A stretch of DNA of 64,000 nt. Source: Pseudovibrio exalbescens DSM 16456. GTDB lineage: Bacteria; Pseudomonadota; Alphaproteobacteria; Rhizobiales; Stappiaceae. The stretch lies in assembly GCF_000422785.1 (NCBI RefSeq), contig NZ_AUGS01000017.1, positions 1 through 64,000 on the forward strand. The letters run 5' to 3'. The stretch's first letter is position 1, and every line of letters begins with the position of its first letter. The position numbers were made by a program, and so were the translations under genes. This document shows, in pieces, positions 43,355-53,026 of the stretch. The notes below the pieces were generated by a model that searched no databases, had not been told where the DNA came from, and saw nothing but the letters and a program-made list of their open reading frames with translations.

Positions 43355-43384
43355 TTGACAAATGATAGCGCTAACATTAGTGTT
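43355..43384 (+). promoter_or_regulatory. Promoter with LacI-type operator for the TRAP operon
   Basis: TTGACA (43355-43360) is a consensus -35 and TAGTGT (43379-43384) a weak -10, 18 bp apart. TGATAGCGCTAACA (43363-43376) between them is the typical LacI/GntR palindrome centred on AGCGCT with one mismatched arm base. Binding would occlude the promoter. Confidence 0.82.
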
Positions 43385-43463
43385 ATATCACTCGCTTCGA
43401 TCACTGGGCAAGAGCAGCCTTCCCAGGTCGATGTTGGGCTAATCTATTCCCGGGAGGAAAGAA

Positions 43464-44495
43464 ATGACGTTTTCCAATATTCGAGTTCTACTTTTGGGCG
43501 GTGTTGCAGTCGGCATGATGGCAACAAGCGCCATGGCGCAGGAATACACTTTCCGCATTCAGTCGTCTGACCCTGCAGGTAACACCAACTTCCTTCTCCA
43601 AAAAGAATGGGCCGAGATGGTGGAGAAGAAGACCGACGGTCGTGTCGAAGTCGAGATGCTCCCGGTTGAGACCATCGTCGCGCATAGTGAGACCCAGGAT
43701 GCCGTTGCAGCGGGCATCATTGATGGTCACTTCACCGATACCTCCTACTTTGCGGGCAAGGATCCTGCCTTTGGGCTGATTGCGAACCCGGTAGGTGCGT
43801 GGGCGTCGCCGCAGCAAATGTTTGACTTCATGTACAATGGCGGCGGTGCCGAGCTGATGAATGAAATGCTGAACCCCTATGGTTTGCAGTTCCTTGGCGC
43901 GACAACACCGGGTCTTGAAGCATTCGTTTCCAAAGTGCCGCTGGATGGGGTGGATGACCTGAAGGGGCTGAAGCTCCGGGCGCCAGAAGGCATGGTGCAA
44001 AAAGTGTTTGCGGCAGCTGGTGCAGCTCCGGTGAACCTGCCGGGTTCGGAAGTCTTCACAGCACTGGACAAGGGTGTGATTGACGCGGCGGACTACAACA
44101 CCTTCTCGACCAATGAAGCGCAGGGTCTGCACGATATCGCCAAGCATCCGGTCTATCCAGGTTTCCACTCCATGCCGCTTATCGAGGTAAGCGTGAACAA
44201 GGTGAAGTGGGACTCGTTGCCAGAAGACCTGCAGAAGGCCATGTCCGAGAGTGTTCAGGAATTTGCCCAGTACCAGGCTGAAACTGTTCACAAACATGAC
44301 CAGGAAGCTGCAGAAGCAGCGGCTGCAAGCGGCAAGGTCACCATTCACGACTGGTCGGATGAGGAACGTGCCAAGTTCCGTTCAATCGCCCGCACTCAGT
44401 GGGAAGAGGCCGCATCTGCATCCGCCAATTCTCAGAAGGTCTACGACACGCTGATCTCCTATCTGGACGCCAACGGCTTGTTGGCCAAGGACTGA
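43464..44495 (+). CDS. TRAP transporter substrate-binding protein (DctP)
   Basis: A 343-aa periplasmic receptor. Residues 1-25 are a signal peptide (VLLLGGVAVGMMATSAMA-QE). The mature part begins YTFRIQSSDPAGNTNFLLQKEWAEMVEKKTDGRVEVEMLP, as in DctP proteins. LKGLKLRAPEGM contains the conserved Arg that binds the substrate carboxylate, and DAADYNTFSTNEAQGL follows. GGGAGGAAAG precedes the ATG. It is the first gene of an operon with both permease subunits and a sugar-acid dehydratase, so it probably binds an aldonate or related acid. Confidence 0.93.
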   Translation: MTFSNIRVLLLGGVAVGMMATSAMAQEYTFRIQSSDPAGNTNFLLQKEWAEMVEKKTDGRVEVEMLPVETIVAHSETQDAVAAGIIDGHFTDTSYFAGKDPAFGLIANPVGAWASPQQMFDFMYNGGGAELMNEMLNPYGLQFLGATTPGLEAFVSKVPLDGVDDLKGLKLRAPEGMVQKVFAAAGAAPVNLPGSEVFTALDKGVIDAADYNTFSTNEAQGLHDIAKHPVYPGFHSMPLIEVSVNKVKWDSLPEDLQKAMSESVQEFAQYQAETVHKHDQEAAEAAAASGKVTIHDWSDEERAKFRSIARTQWEEAASASANSQKVYDTLISYLDANGLLAKD

Positions 44496-44515
44496 TCAAC
44501 CCCTTCTGAATTCTC

Positions 44516-44540
44516 ACCTCCCGGCCCATCGCCGGGAGGT
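44516..44540 (+). other. Intercistronic stem-loop after dctP
   Basis: Ten-base arms ACCTCCCGGC and GCCGGGAGGT with a 5-base loop and no U tract. It probably protects the receptor mRNA 3' end so that the binding protein is made in excess of the permease, as known for other binding-protein operons. Confidence 0.65.
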
Positions 44541-44577
44541 CCGTCCTCGGACACACTAACTGGGGGGATGGCAGGAA

Positions 44578-45141
44578 ATGTCCGAAACTGAAAAACTAAA
44601 AGAACTTCAACATCAAGTGGCAGATGGCGCGATCCCTGAAGCTGGGCTTCTGGGCCGCTTGGTGGTGAAACTCGGGATGGTATTTGCCATCGGCATTGTG
44701 CTCTCGGCGTTGATCCTCTTTTACGAGGTGATCATGCGCTATGTCTTCAACTCCCCAACCGTTTGGGCGCACGAAACTGTCGTTTTTTTGAGCGCAATTG
44801 CGTTCATTTTCGGTGGTTTGTACGCAGCTGCGCTCAACCGGCACATTCGGGTCGTACTGATTTACGACACGTTGGGACCGCGGTTGCGGCGTGCCTTTGA
44901 TGTGATCATCTCGGCAGTCTGCATGATCTCATCCGGCTTTTTCGCCTGGGCGTCCTGGCAGAGCGTCAAGCGTGCTGTTTGGACACCGACGGGTGACATT
45001 CACATCGAAACAAGCGGAAGCGCATGGAACCCGCCCTATCCGGGCATGATGAAGGTGTTCCTGCTTGTCATTCTGGTGGTTTTGGCGGTGCAGTTTTTCG
45101 TCCTCGCGATCAACTATGCCCGGCGCAAGGTTGAAGACTGA
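44578..45141 (+). CDS. TRAP transporter small permease (DctQ)
   Basis: A 187-aa inner-membrane protein with four helices after a ~30-aa cytoplasmic N-terminus. LILFYEVIMRYVFNSPTVWAHETVVFLSAIAFIFGGLYAAALNRHIRVVLIYDTLGPRLRRAFD is the DctQ core: the R-Y-x-F-x-S-P-x-x-W-x-x-E pattern and the H-I-R-V block are family hallmarks. Its stop overlaps the ATG of the large permease by one base (TGATG), so the two are co-translated. Confidence 0.92.
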   Translation: MSETEKLKELQHQVADGAIPEAGLLGRLVVKLGMVFAIGIVLSALILFYEVIMRYVFNSPTVWAHETVVFLSAIAFIFGGLYAAALNRHIRVVLIYDTLGPRLRRAFDVIISAVCMISSGFFAWASWQSVKRAVWTPTGDIHIETSGSAWNPPYPGMMKVFLLVILVVLAVQFFVLAINYARRKVED

Positions 45142-46463
45142 TGGATTTCTCTTTCATTCCTGACTTACAGGCCCTCGGAATTGAGGGGGCCACTCTGGCG
45201 ATGTTCATATCGCTGCTCGCCCTGTTGCTGACGGGCATGCCGCTGGCGTTCGTGACGCTGCTCGTCGCGCTCATTTTCGCCCTCGGCTGGTTCGGTCCCA
45301 TGGCCTTGCCACTGATCACAAGCCGTATCTTCAGCTTTGTGAACTCATTCGTATTCGTCTCTGTGCCCATGTTCGTGCTGATGGCGGCCATTCTTGACCG
45401 CTCAGGCATAGCACGCGACCTGTTTGATGCCATGAAGGTGCTTGCTGGCCGTATCCGTGGCGGTGTGGCGATCCAGACCTTGATGGTGGCCGTTATCCTT
45501 GCAGCCATGTCCGGCATCATCGGCGGTGAAGTGATCCTTCTGGGTCTGCTGGCCCTGCCGCAAATGCTGCGCTTGGGGTACGACCGACGGCTGGCCATTG
45601 GCGTGTGCTGTGCCGGTGGTGCTTTGGGAACCATGGTTCCGCCATCAATCGTGTTGATCATCTACGGTCTGACGGCGAACGTGTCTATCGGCGAACTGTT
45701 CACCTCCGCGTTCCTGCCTGGCTTCATGCTCGCCAGCTTTTATGCAGCCTATATCCTGTTCCGGGCCTACATGAACCCGGAGATGGCCCCAATTGCAACG
45801 CCAGAGGAAATGACCACGCGCGAGAAACTGCGGTTGCTGAAGGGTTTGTTCCTCCCTGTGCTGGTTGTGATCTTTGTTCTCGGATCCATCTACGGTGGTA
45901 TCGCTTCGGTTACGGAAGCGTCGGCAATCGGCGTGATCGGGGTGACGCTCTCTACCGTGATCCGTGGCGAGTTCTCCAAGGATCTGATTATAGGTGCGGC
46001 CAAGCAGACCCTTAGAACAGTGGGCATGATCGTGTGGATCGGCATCGGTGCCTCTGCGCTGGTCGGTGTGTTCAACCTGATGGGTGGTATCACGTTTGTT
46101 TCCAACCTCATTCAGGGCGTCTCTGAAGAACCGATTATCGTGATCTTGTTCATGATGGGCATCCTGTTCGTGCTTGGGATGTTTCTCGACTGGGTTGGAA
46201 TTGCGCTGCTGTGCATGCCGATCTTCGTGCCGATCGTGAGGGATCTTGGCTATGACCCGGTATGGTTCGGCGTTGTGTTCGCCATGAACATGCAGGTCAG
46301 CTTCCTGTCGCCGCCGTTTGGACCGGCCGCCTTCTATCTCAAGTCGGTGGCGCCTGACGACATCTCTTTGGGTGAGATTTTCCGCTCGCTGTTGCCATTC
46401 ATCTGCCTGCAGATCCTCGCTCTGTTCATCATCATCATGTTCCCCGGCATCACCGGACACTAG
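45141..46463 (+). CDS. TRAP transporter large permease (DctM)
   Basis: A 440-aa inner-membrane protein with about 12 helices that carries the Na+-driven transport path. [84 protein letters not shown] and [29 protein letters not shown] are typical of DctM, and the closing [25 protein letters not shown] block is nearly invariant in the family. It follows DctQ with a one-base overlap and precedes the dehydratase by 50 bp. Confidence 0.94.
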   Translation: MDFSFIPDLQALGIEGATLAMFISLLALLLTGMPLAFVTLLVALIFALGWFGPMALPLITSRIFSFVNSFVFVSVPMFVLMAAILDRSGIARDLFDAMKVLAGRIRGGVAIQTLMVAVILAAMSGIIGGEVILLGLLALPQMLRLGYDRRLAIGVCCAGGALGTMVPPSIVLIIYGLTANVSIGELFTSAFLPGFMLASFYAAYILFRAYMNPEMAPIATPEEMTTREKLRLLKGLFLPVLVVIFVLGSIYGGIASVTEASAIGVIGVTLSTVIRGEFSKDLIIGAAKQTLRTVGMIVWIGIGASALVGVFNLMGGITFVSNLIQGVSEEPIIVILFMMGILFVLGMFLDWVGIALLCMPIFVPIVRDLGYDPVWFGVVFAMNMQVSFLSPPFGPAAFYLKSVAPDDISLGEIFRSLLPFICLQILALFIIIMFPGITGH

Positions 46464-46512
46464 GCCTGCCATCGGCAGGCCCCCGCCCGGGGGCTGGACA
46501 CTGGAGAAAGCC

Positions 46513-48312
46513 ATGACCAAAAAAACGCCCAAGCGGCCTCTACGCTCAGAGGCGTGGTTCAACGATCTGAGTGATCCGGAGATGACGGCTCTTTACGTCG
46601 AGCGCTATTTCAATTTCGGTTTGACACCGGAGGAGTTGCGCTCGGGGAAGCCGATAATCGGGATTGCTCAAACTGGCTCCGATTTATCACCGTGCAATCG
46701 ACATCACCTTGAACTGGCAACGCGGGTGCGTGACGGCATTCGCGAAGCTGGCGGGGTGCCACTTGAAATTCCGGTTCACCCGATTCAGGAGACCGGCAAA
46801 CGCCCCACGGCCATGCTCGACCGCAACCTGGCCTATCTGGGGTTGGTCGAGGCCTTGTTCGGCTATCCCATTGATGGGGTGGTCTTGACGATCGGCTGTG
46901 ACAAGACCACGCCAGCTCTGCTGATGGCGGCGTCGACTGTCAACATTCCGGCTCTTGCGTTTTCAGTTGGTCCCATGCTGAACGGCTGGTACCAGGGCGA
47001 GCGTGCGGGTTCGGGATCGGTCATCTGGAAGGCGCGGCAGAAACATGCGGCTGGCGAAATCGATGGCGAGCAGTTCCTGCAAATGGCCTCTTCCTCAGCG
47101 CCATCGGTTGGATACTGCAACACCATGGGGACTGCCTCCACCATGAACAGTCTGGCCGAAGCCCTTGGCATGCAGCTGCCAGGGTCGGCATCGATCCCGG
47201 CACCTTACCGGGAACGGTCGCAGATGGCCTATTACACCGGTGAACGTATTGTTCAGATGGTGCATGAAGACCTCAAACCTTCTGACATCATGAGCCGAGA
47301 AGCGTTTGAAAACGCCGTTGTGGTCAACTCTGCCATTGGCGGGTCGACAAATGCGCCCATTCACCTGTCTGCTGTTGCACGTCAGTTGGGATTGGAGCTG
47401 ACCAATGCGGACTGGGAACGTCTGGGCTACGAGGTGCCGTTGTTGGCCAATGTGCAACCGGCTGGAGAGTACCTGAGTGAGGACTTCCATTTGGCGGGAG
47501 GATTGCCTGCGGTCATTGGCGAGTTGCTGCGCGCCGGCAAGATACCACACCCCAAGGCGGTTACGGCCAGTGGGCTCCCATTCGAGGATCTCTACAAGGA
47601 GTGCCAGATTCAGGATGAGGATGTGATCCGGCCATTGTCCAATCCATTGACCCCTCACGCAGGCTTCCTGAACATGACGGGAAACCTGTTTGATACCGCG
47701 ATCATGAAAACTTCGGTCATCAATGACGAGTTTCGTAACCGCTATTTGTCCAATCCGGATGATCCAGAGGCCTATGAAGGAACTGCTTTTGTCTTCGAAG
47801 GACCGGAAGACTTTCACAAACGCATTGACGATCCGGCGTTGAACATAACCCCGCAAAGCGTGTTGGTCATGCGAGGGGCGGGCCCGAAGGGCTACCCCGG
47901 AGGAGCGGAAGTCGTCAACATGCGGCCACCGGCATATTTGCTGAAGCAGGGCGTGACGACGTTGCCTTGCATTGGCGATGGACGCCAGTCGGGGACATCG
48001 GGATCCGCTTCCATTCTCAATGCCTCACCCGAGGCGGCAGATGGTGGCAATCTGGCTATCCTGAAGGATGGGGATCGCCTGCGCGTGGACTTGAAGAAGC
48101 GTCAGGTCATCCTGCTGGTTTCCGATGAAGAGATCGCCGCGCGCCGTAGCGCACTGGAGGCAGCGGGTGGCTTCCATGGACCTGAAAGCCAAACACCCTG
48201 GCAGCAACTATTCCGCCAGCATGTGCGCCCGTTCAGTGAAGGGATGATCTTGGAAGACGCCGACAAGTATCAAGACATAGGCAACTCCAAGACGCCTCGG
48301 CACAGCCACTAA
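46513..48312 (+). CDS. IlvD/Edd-family sugar-acid dehydratase
   Basis: A 599-aa Fe-S dehydratase. The three cluster cysteines are C61 ([10 protein letters not shown]), C129 (TIGCDKTTP, with the carbamylated-Lys candidate K131) and C202 ([13 protein letters not shown]). The C-terminal substrate loop is [17 protein letters not shown]. Length and the [19 protein letters not shown] wording match the arabonate/xylonate dehydratases that carry a [2Fe-2S] cluster rather than amino-acid dihydroxyacid dehydratase. GGAG lies before ATG 46513; the frame is open back to 46318 inside dctM but that part is a shadow. It should convert the imported aldonate to a 2-keto-3-deoxy acid. Confidence 0.92.
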   Translation: MTKKTPKRPLRSEAWFNDLSDPEMTALYVERYFNFGLTPEELRSGKPIIGIAQTGSDLSPCNRHHLELATRVRDGIREAGGVPLEIPVHPIQETGKRPTAMLDRNLAYLGLVEALFGYPIDGVVLTIGCDKTTPALLMAASTVNIPALAFSVGPMLNGWYQGERAGSGSVIWKARQKHAAGEIDGEQFLQMASSSAPSVGYCNTMGTASTMNSLAEALGMQLPGSASIPAPYRERSQMAYYTGERIVQMVHEDLKPSDIMSREAFENAVVVNSAIGGSTNAPIHLSAVARQLGLELTNADWERLGYEVPLLANVQPAGEYLSEDFHLAGGLPAVIGELLRAGKIPHPKAVTASGLPFEDLYKECQIQDEDVIRPLSNPLTPHAGFLNMTGNLFDTAIMKTSVINDEFRNRYLSNPDDPEAYEGTAFVFEGPEDFHKRIDDPALNITPQSVLVMRGAGPKGYPGGAEVVNMRPPAYLLKQGVTTLPCIGDGRQSGTSGSASILNASPEAADGGNLAILKDGDRLRVDLKKRQVILLVSDEEIAARRSALEAAGGFHGPESQTPWQQLFRQHVRPFSEGMILEDADKYQDIGNSKTPRHSH

Positions 48313-48370
48313 AGCTGTATGACTTGCGGAAGGGTCGACCATTTCCTCCTATAGGGCCGGCCTTGACGAC

Positions 48371-48417
48371 GAAGCCTCCACGTGTGTGCGGAACTGGCGC
48401 GTGGAGGCTTCTTTTTT
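48371..48417 (+). terminator. Terminator of the TRAP-dehydratase operon
   Basis: Perfect 12-bp arms GAAGCCTCCACG (48371-48382) and CGTGGAGGCTTC (48400-48411) with a 17-base loop, followed by TTTTTT. It sits between two converging operons. Confidence 0.88.
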
Positions 48418-48425
48418 CAAAATCG

Positions 48426-49169
48426 CTAAAGGGCGCTTGGCAGCACTTTGCGCAGGAATGCCTTGGTCCGATCATCCTCCGGTGCAGAGAAGATCTTTGA
48501 GGGCGGGCCTTGCTCGACGATCCGGCCGCCTTCCATGAAGATTACCCGATCAGCGATGTCTTTGGCAAAGCTCATCTCGTGGGTAACGATCAGCATGGTG
48601 CGGTGCTGGTCGGCAACCCGTTTCATGAGCTGCAGCACTTCCTCCACCCATTCCGGGTCGAGCGCGGAGGTCGGCTCGTCCACCAGCATCAGGTCCGTAT
48701 CAACAGACATGGCGCGTCCAATGCCAACGCGCTGCTGCTGACCGCCCGAAAGCGCGGCAGGATAGGCGTCCGCCTTGTCTGCGAGGCCAATGGTGGCAAG
48801 GATCTCATCCGCCCTGTTCAGTGCCTCCTCACGGCCCCACTTGCGCACGGTATAAAGACCTTCGGCAATGTTCTCGCGGGCGGTCTTGTTGGCAAACAGG
48901 GCGTAGTTCTGAAACACGAAGCTGGTGCGCAGGCGCAGGCGTTGAATGTCCTTCGGGCTGGCCTTGGTCACGTCGATGGTTTCATCATCGAAGATGATTT
49001 CTCCGCCATCCGGCGTGTCGAGAAAGTTCAGGCAGCGCAGCAGCGTCGACTTGCCTGTGCCTGAAGGGCCAATGATGACAATGCGTTCGCCCTTTTCGAT
49101 ATCCAGATCGATGCCGTTCAGCACAGGCATTCCATTATAAATCTTAGTGAGGCCGCGGATCTTGATCAT
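48426..49169 (-). CDS. Polar amino-acid ABC transporter ATP-binding protein
   Basis: A 247-aa ATPase of the GlnQ/TcyC type. Walker A is GPSGTGKST, the Q-loop is in FVFQNYALFANKTARENI, the signature is LSGGQQQRVGIGRAMS, Walker B is LMLVDEPTSALDPEWVEEVLQLM, and the switch His is in MLIVTHEMSFAKDIADRVIFMEGGRIVEQG. All catalytic residues are present. Its ATG overlaps the permease stop by 4 bp. As part of a three-gene importer it energises uptake of an amino acid, perhaps cystine or a polar one. Confidence 0.94.
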   Translation of the reverse strand: MIKIRGLTKIYNGMPVLNGIDLDIEKGERIVIIGPSGTGKSTLLRCLNFLDTPDGGEIIFDDETIDVTKASPKDIQRLRLRTSFVFQNYALFANKTARENIAEGLYTVRKWGREEALNRADEILATIGLADKADAYPAALSGGQQQRVGIGRAMSVDTDLMLVDEPTSALDPEWVEEVLQLMKRVADQHRTMLIVTHEMSFAKDIADRVIFMEGGRIVEQGPPSKIFSAPEDDRTKAFLRKVLPSAL

Positions 49170-49840
49170 CGTACAAATGCCTTCGACAGTCTGCCTTCCA
49201 GGCGCTGCTGGAAGAGGGAGAGCGCTTCAACGATCACCCAATAGAACACAGCGACCACGATGAAGGTTTCAAAGTAGAGGAAGCTGCCCGCCGCTTCCTT
49301 CTGGGCTGCGCCCATCAGCTCGGTCACCCCAAGTGTGAACGCCAGCGAGGTGCCCTTGATCAGGTCGATGAAGTAGTTGACCAGCGTCGGCGCGGCCACG
49401 CGCGAGGCCTGAGGCAGGATGATCCGGCGCATCATCTGCGCCATGGACATGCCTATGGCCTTGGAGGCTTCCCACTGGCTGCGATCCACGCCAAGGATAG
49501 CGGCGCGAATGCTTTCTGCCATGTAGGCGGCGAAATGCAGGGTGAGGCCGATGATTGCGGCGGTCACACCGTCCAGCGCGGTGAGGACCGGAACCAGTTG
49601 GGGCAAGCCGTAATAGAACAGGAACAGCTGAACCAAGAGCGGTGTGCCGCGAAAGAAGGAGATGAACACCCGCGTGATGCCATCCAGAACCGGAATGCGC
49701 GCCACGCGGATGATCGCAAGCAGAGAGGCCAATGCGAGCGCCAGTGCCATCGATACCGAGGCCATGCCAAGGGTGAGGGGCACGTATTTCAGGAGCACGG
49801 GCACGAGCCCGAGCATGTACTCAATATCGAGCGCTCGCAT
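49166..49840 (-). CDS. Polar amino-acid ABC transporter permease
   Basis: A 224-aa inner-membrane protein of the HisM/GlnP type with about five helices. FISFFRGTPLLVQLFLFYYGLP and AAYMAESIRAAILGVDRSQWEASKAIGMSMAQMMRRIILPQASRVAAPTLVNYFIDLIKGTSLAF contain the EAA loop contacting the ATPase. ATG 49840 begins MRALDIEYMLGLVPVLLKYVPLTLGMA as in the family; the frame extends to 49924 without a ribosome site. It lies between the binding protein (53 bp upstream) and the ATPase. Only one permease gene is present, so it would form a homodimer. Confidence 0.92.
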   Translation of the reverse strand: MRALDIEYMLGLVPVLLKYVPLTLGMASVSMALALALASLLAIIRVARIPVLDGITRVFISFFRGTPLLVQLFLFYYGLPQLVPVLTALDGVTAAIIGLTLHFAAYMAESIRAAILGVDRSQWEASKAIGMSMAQMMRRIILPQASRVAAPTLVNYFIDLIKGTSLAFTLGVTELMGAAQKEAAGSFLYFETFIVVAVFYWVIVEALSLFQQRLEGRLSKAFVR

Positions 49841-49893
49841 CAGTATTCTCTCTGCGCTTGGGGCCTTGCTGCTTGGGGGAAACAGAGGGCCGT

Positions 49894-50637
49894 TTATTTC
49901 TTGGTGATGTCCGCTTCGAACCACTTCTGCGAGATTTCGGCGAGCTTGCCGTTTTCCTTCAGGGTGGTTATGGCAGCGTCCACTTTTTCTGCCAGCGCCT
50001 TGCTCTCCTTGTCGGAGCGGAATGGCAGTGCGTTACGGATCTCGGAAAATGGCTCGCCAGCAAGGGCCAGCGGTAGCGGGGTTTCCTTGATCAGCTGTGC
50101 GGCGCTCACACGGTCCATGACGAAGGCATCAACACGGCCCAGAGCGGTTTCCTGTGCCAGATTGCTCTCATAGGTCTTGATGTTGATTTCGTCTGCATAG
50201 GGCAGCTCGCGCAGAAGCTGCTCGAAGTTGGAGCCCAGATTCACCGCCACGGAGCGCCCTTTTAGGGCCTCAACGCCGGTTACTTCGTCCTGATTACCAT
50301 CTTTCACCACGACCTGCGCCCCGTCATAAACGTAGGGCTGGGTGAAAGTGAACTTGGCTTCGCGTTCTGGCGTAATGGTGATCTGGTTTGCAATGGTATC
50401 GATGCGGCCGGCTTCCAGCGCACCCACAAGGCCGGAAAAGCTCATGGTCACGAACTCGATGTCATCGCCGGTGACTTCGCCAACAGCGTTCATGACATCC
50501 ACTTCAAAACCCTGAAGCTTGTCCTGTTGAACAAAGGTGAATGGGAAATAGCCGCCGGACATGCCAACGCGGATGGTCTCAGCCTGAGCTGCCGGGATCG
50601 CGGTCAAAAGAGCCGCTGCTACAACAAGAGCACGCAT
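49894..50637 (-). CDS. Polar amino-acid ABC transporter substrate-binding protein
   Basis: A 247-aa periplasmic receptor. The signal peptide is residues 1-19 (MRALVVAAALLTAIPAAQA), cut before ETIRVGMSGGYFPFTF. The family-3 binding-protein pattern follows: GFEVDVMNAVGEVTGDDIEFVTMSFSGLVGALEAGRIDTIANQITITPEREAKFTFTQPYVYDGAQVVV. The Arg of TPEREAKF is in the place that binds the ligand alpha-carboxylate. ATG 50637 gives a normal signal; the longer frame to 50709 does not. It is the first gene of the importer. Confidence 0.93.
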   Translation of the reverse strand: MRALVVAAALLTAIPAAQAETIRVGMSGGYFPFTFVQQDKLQGFEVDVMNAVGEVTGDDIEFVTMSFSGLVGALEAGRIDTIANQITITPEREAKFTFTQPYVYDGAQVVVKDGNQDEVTGVEALKGRSVAVNLGSNFEQLLRELPYADEINIKTYESNLAQETALGRVDAFVMDRVSAAQLIKETPLPLALAGEPFSEIRNALPFRSDKESKALAEKVDAAITTLKENGKLAEISQKWFEADITKK

Positions 50638-50947
50638 GATTAAACCTTGATTGCTTGAGGGGTGATCGTGTTGGTTCCCTATATAACGGCTATAGAAATA
50701 AATTCCCATAGATCAGAATAATTGAAGGGTAAAAAAGAAGTAGAACCTACTTCTGAAGATAATAATAGAATTGAATTCTATTCAGTGCTGAGTTGAATAA
50801 ACTCATGCTCGTTTGCTTCAAGCTTGGGCGAGTTTTTTCCGCTCTTAAGGGGTCTGCGCGGACAACCACTCCGAGAAACCGGAGGGACCGGAACAAATTT
50901 AAGGTTATTTCGGAGCTTCAGGTATATCACATCGGCCTCTTTTCATG
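50638..50947. other. A+T-rich intergenic region before the amino-acid importer
   Basis: About 310 bp, very A+T rich at 50675-50790, between the end of the beta-propeller gene and the importer start. It should hold the importer promoter; several ATAAAT/TATAGA-like boxes are present, none decisive. No gene is supported here. Confidence 0.5.
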
Positions 50948-52927
50948 TCATGGCCGGCGCGTTTGACCCACAACAGGTGTATGGACCGGGGTGGCGATTC
51001 CATAGATGACTGCAATGCTGCCTCCGCCCCGCCAAATCCTGCGCGGTGCCGTTAAAGCATCGTCGTCCGACAGGCTGTTCAGGCCGGCCCATGTGTTGGC
51101 AATCCATAGGTTCCCGGCTGTATCGGTGGCGACATCGCTGACGTTCTTGATGCTGCCACTTTGAAAGCTATGGAGTGGTTCGCCCAAAGCTGTTGTCAGC
51201 GAGGTTTCGGCCCGTTGAACGCCGGCGAGCAAAACGACGCTTCTGTTCCACAAGCTTGCAACCCACACATCATCATTACCATCAACAGACAGGCCCCAAG
51301 GCACATCCAGGGCACCTGCTGCGGCAAACCCTTCCTCGTTGACCAGCGAGGCATCGGGGCGGATCAAGTAAATCTGGCCCTGTGGTTGTGCGGGTTCCTG
51401 CTGTTCCAAAAGGTATGAGACCAGTGCTTCGAAAGTGGCCAGAGGCGGGGCATCTTCCGGTGTATCCGGGAGTGTGGTTCCGGCAGACAACGCACTGGCA
51501 ACCCAAATATTTCCCTGAGAGTCCAATGACAGATCGCGAGGTGCGCGCGGCACCTTGATTGCCGTTGTGGCACTAGGGTCGCTTGCGTTGAAACGGATTA
51601 CGGTATCTCCGGCCGCATTGGCGACCCAAACTCGATCTTGATCATCAACCTCAATGCCATGAGGCCAGTTTAATCCGTCCACGACAATGATCTTGCCGTT
51701 TCTGGTATCGCCATTGCGAAACAGAACCAGTTGGTTGCCGGGGCCATCTGCCAACCAGACATCTTCACTCGCAGCGGCCGACAGACCAGTGATGACTTGC
51801 AATTCACCGCCGAGGTTTGAGTCCGCTGCCGTGCCGACCGGTTCTCCGGCCCAGTTGAACTTTACGATCGTGCCATTAAGTGCGCCTGCCCAGAGGCCGT
51901 CATAGGTAACTGCCAGTCCCCAGTCCACGCCGTTGAGCGTATCCGCCGTCCATCCTGTTGGTGCTGGTGAAACCGCTTGTCCATAAGGGCGCATTTTGGC
52001 CACGCCACCGCCGATCCCTTGTCCGGGTGAGGAGAGTGAGCCCGGCATCCATATTTGACCGCTCCAGACATTGCCCCAACGGTCGATGGCGAGGCGGGCT
52101 GGTGCGTCAATGCCACCACCGGCAAAGGCAAGGATCATGGCAAAGTCGCGGGGCGGGAAATCAAGGTAAGGCAAGAAAGGCGTTGGGCGCGGCTGGCCGT
52201 CCCCAGGTGCAGGATAGGCTTCATCAAACAGCTTGAAGGCCTCATCTGCGTTTTCCCATGGCTGTTTGGCCAGTGCAGCCAGCACATCAATTGTTGTCGG
52301 CGGTGCAGATCGGTCCTGCTGGTTGGGGCGGGCGAGTTGAAACAGCCGGGTTTGCCAATCAGGGTCGGCGTCACGGGCGAGGCTGGTAATGAGGCTTGCC
52401 AGCGTATTGAGTCGGGCGAGGGTCTGGTTCTCGCCGGTGTTCAGAGGGTCAAGAACTACAGATCCCCAGCGTCCGGTGGTCGGGTCTACCAGGTTCGGCG
52501 TATTACGCGCGGCAATCAGCAGGCCTAATTCGTTGCCGCGGATATCCGTGCCATTCATGAACTGCGCGTGGGTGAACACCGTAGCGACGGTGGTCAATTC
52601 GTTGAGAACCACTTGCTCTTGCAATTGAGGGCCGATGGCGGCCATCAGAACCAGTTGCTCGTTATCCACCTGCGAGGCCGTCAGATAAAAGAGGCCGTTT
52701 TCGATCGCGCCTTCCAGTTGGGAGAACGAGAAGGCGCCTTGGGCATCGGTAACCGAGGCTGCGAGTTGATCAGCCCCTGCTTCGCCATTGGTCTGCCAGA
52801 GGACCACTGGCGCTCCTTCCAGTGGCTTGCCATCCAGCCTGACCTCACCTTGCAGTTGGGCTGCCACCAGTGGTTCTGTCAGCAGGGCAAGAAGGGCGAG
52901 GGCACCGAAACACGCAGTGATCTTCAT
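50948..52927 (-). CDS. Secreted beta-propeller (NHL/Vgb-like) protein
   Basis: A 659-aa exported protein. Residues 1-21 form a signal peptide (ITACFGALALLALLTEPLVA-AQ). Next is a small carboxypeptidase-regulatory-like beta domain (about 22-90, LQGEVRLDGKPLEGAPVVLWQ). From about residue 265 there are six or so propeller blades of the type APARLAIDRWGNVWSGQIW, GIEVDDQDRVWVANAAGDTVIRF, DLSLDSQGNIWVAS, WGLSVDGNDDVWVASLWNRSVVLL and DVATDTAGNLWIANTW, as in streptogramin-lyase-like and NHL proteins. The partner or substrate is unknown. ATG 52927 is preferred over 52933 because GGAG is 9 bases upstream. It stands alone between importer and nrdG. Confidence 0.8.
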   Translation of the reverse strand: MKITACFGALALLALLTEPLVAAQLQGEVRLDGKPLEGAPVVLWQTNGEAGADQLAASVTDAQGAFSFSQLEGAIENGLFYLTASQVDNEQLVLMAAIGPQLQEQVVLNELTTVATVFTHAQFMNGTDIRGNELGLLIAARNTPNLVDPTTGRWGSVVLDPLNTGENQTLARLNTLASLITSLARDADPDWQTRLFQLARPNQQDRSAPPTTIDVLAALAKQPWENADEAFKLFDEAYPAPGDGQPRPTPFLPYLDFPPRDFAMILAFAGGGIDAPARLAIDRWGNVWSGQIWMPGSLSSPGQGIGGGVAKMRPYGQAVSPAPTGWTADTLNGVDWGLAVTYDGLWAGALNGTIVKFNWAGEPVGTAADSNLGGELQVITGLSAAASEDVWLADGPGNQLVLFRNGDTRNGKIIVVDGLNWPHGIEVDDQDRVWVANAAGDTVIRFNASDPSATTAIKVPRAPRDLSLDSQGNIWVASALSAGTTLPDTPEDAPPLATFEALVSYLLEQQEPAQPQGQIYLIRPDASLVNEEGFAAAGALDVPWGLSVDGNDDVWVASLWNRSVVLLAGVQRAETSLTTALGEPLHSFQSGSIKNVSDVATDTAGNLWIANTWAGLNSLSDDDALTAPRRIWRGGGSIAVIYGIATPVHTPVVGQTRRP

Positions 52928-53026
52928 TGGCATTCTCCGGCCTTTTTAACAGGCACTATAGCGCGGAGATGGCAAAAAGCATCAAGCGGTTTGTAAAAGG
53001 GTTTACGTTACGCAGGTTTGACAGTG

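Noticed and set aside
46318-46512. 65-residue N-terminal extension of the dehydratase
   Set aside because: It lies inside dctM in another frame; GGAG before ATG 46513 and the family's usual start support the shorter protein.
45645-46562. Antisense frame (305 aa) opposite dctM
   Set aside because: His/Asp/Arg-rich product typical of the reverse complement of membrane-protein codons.
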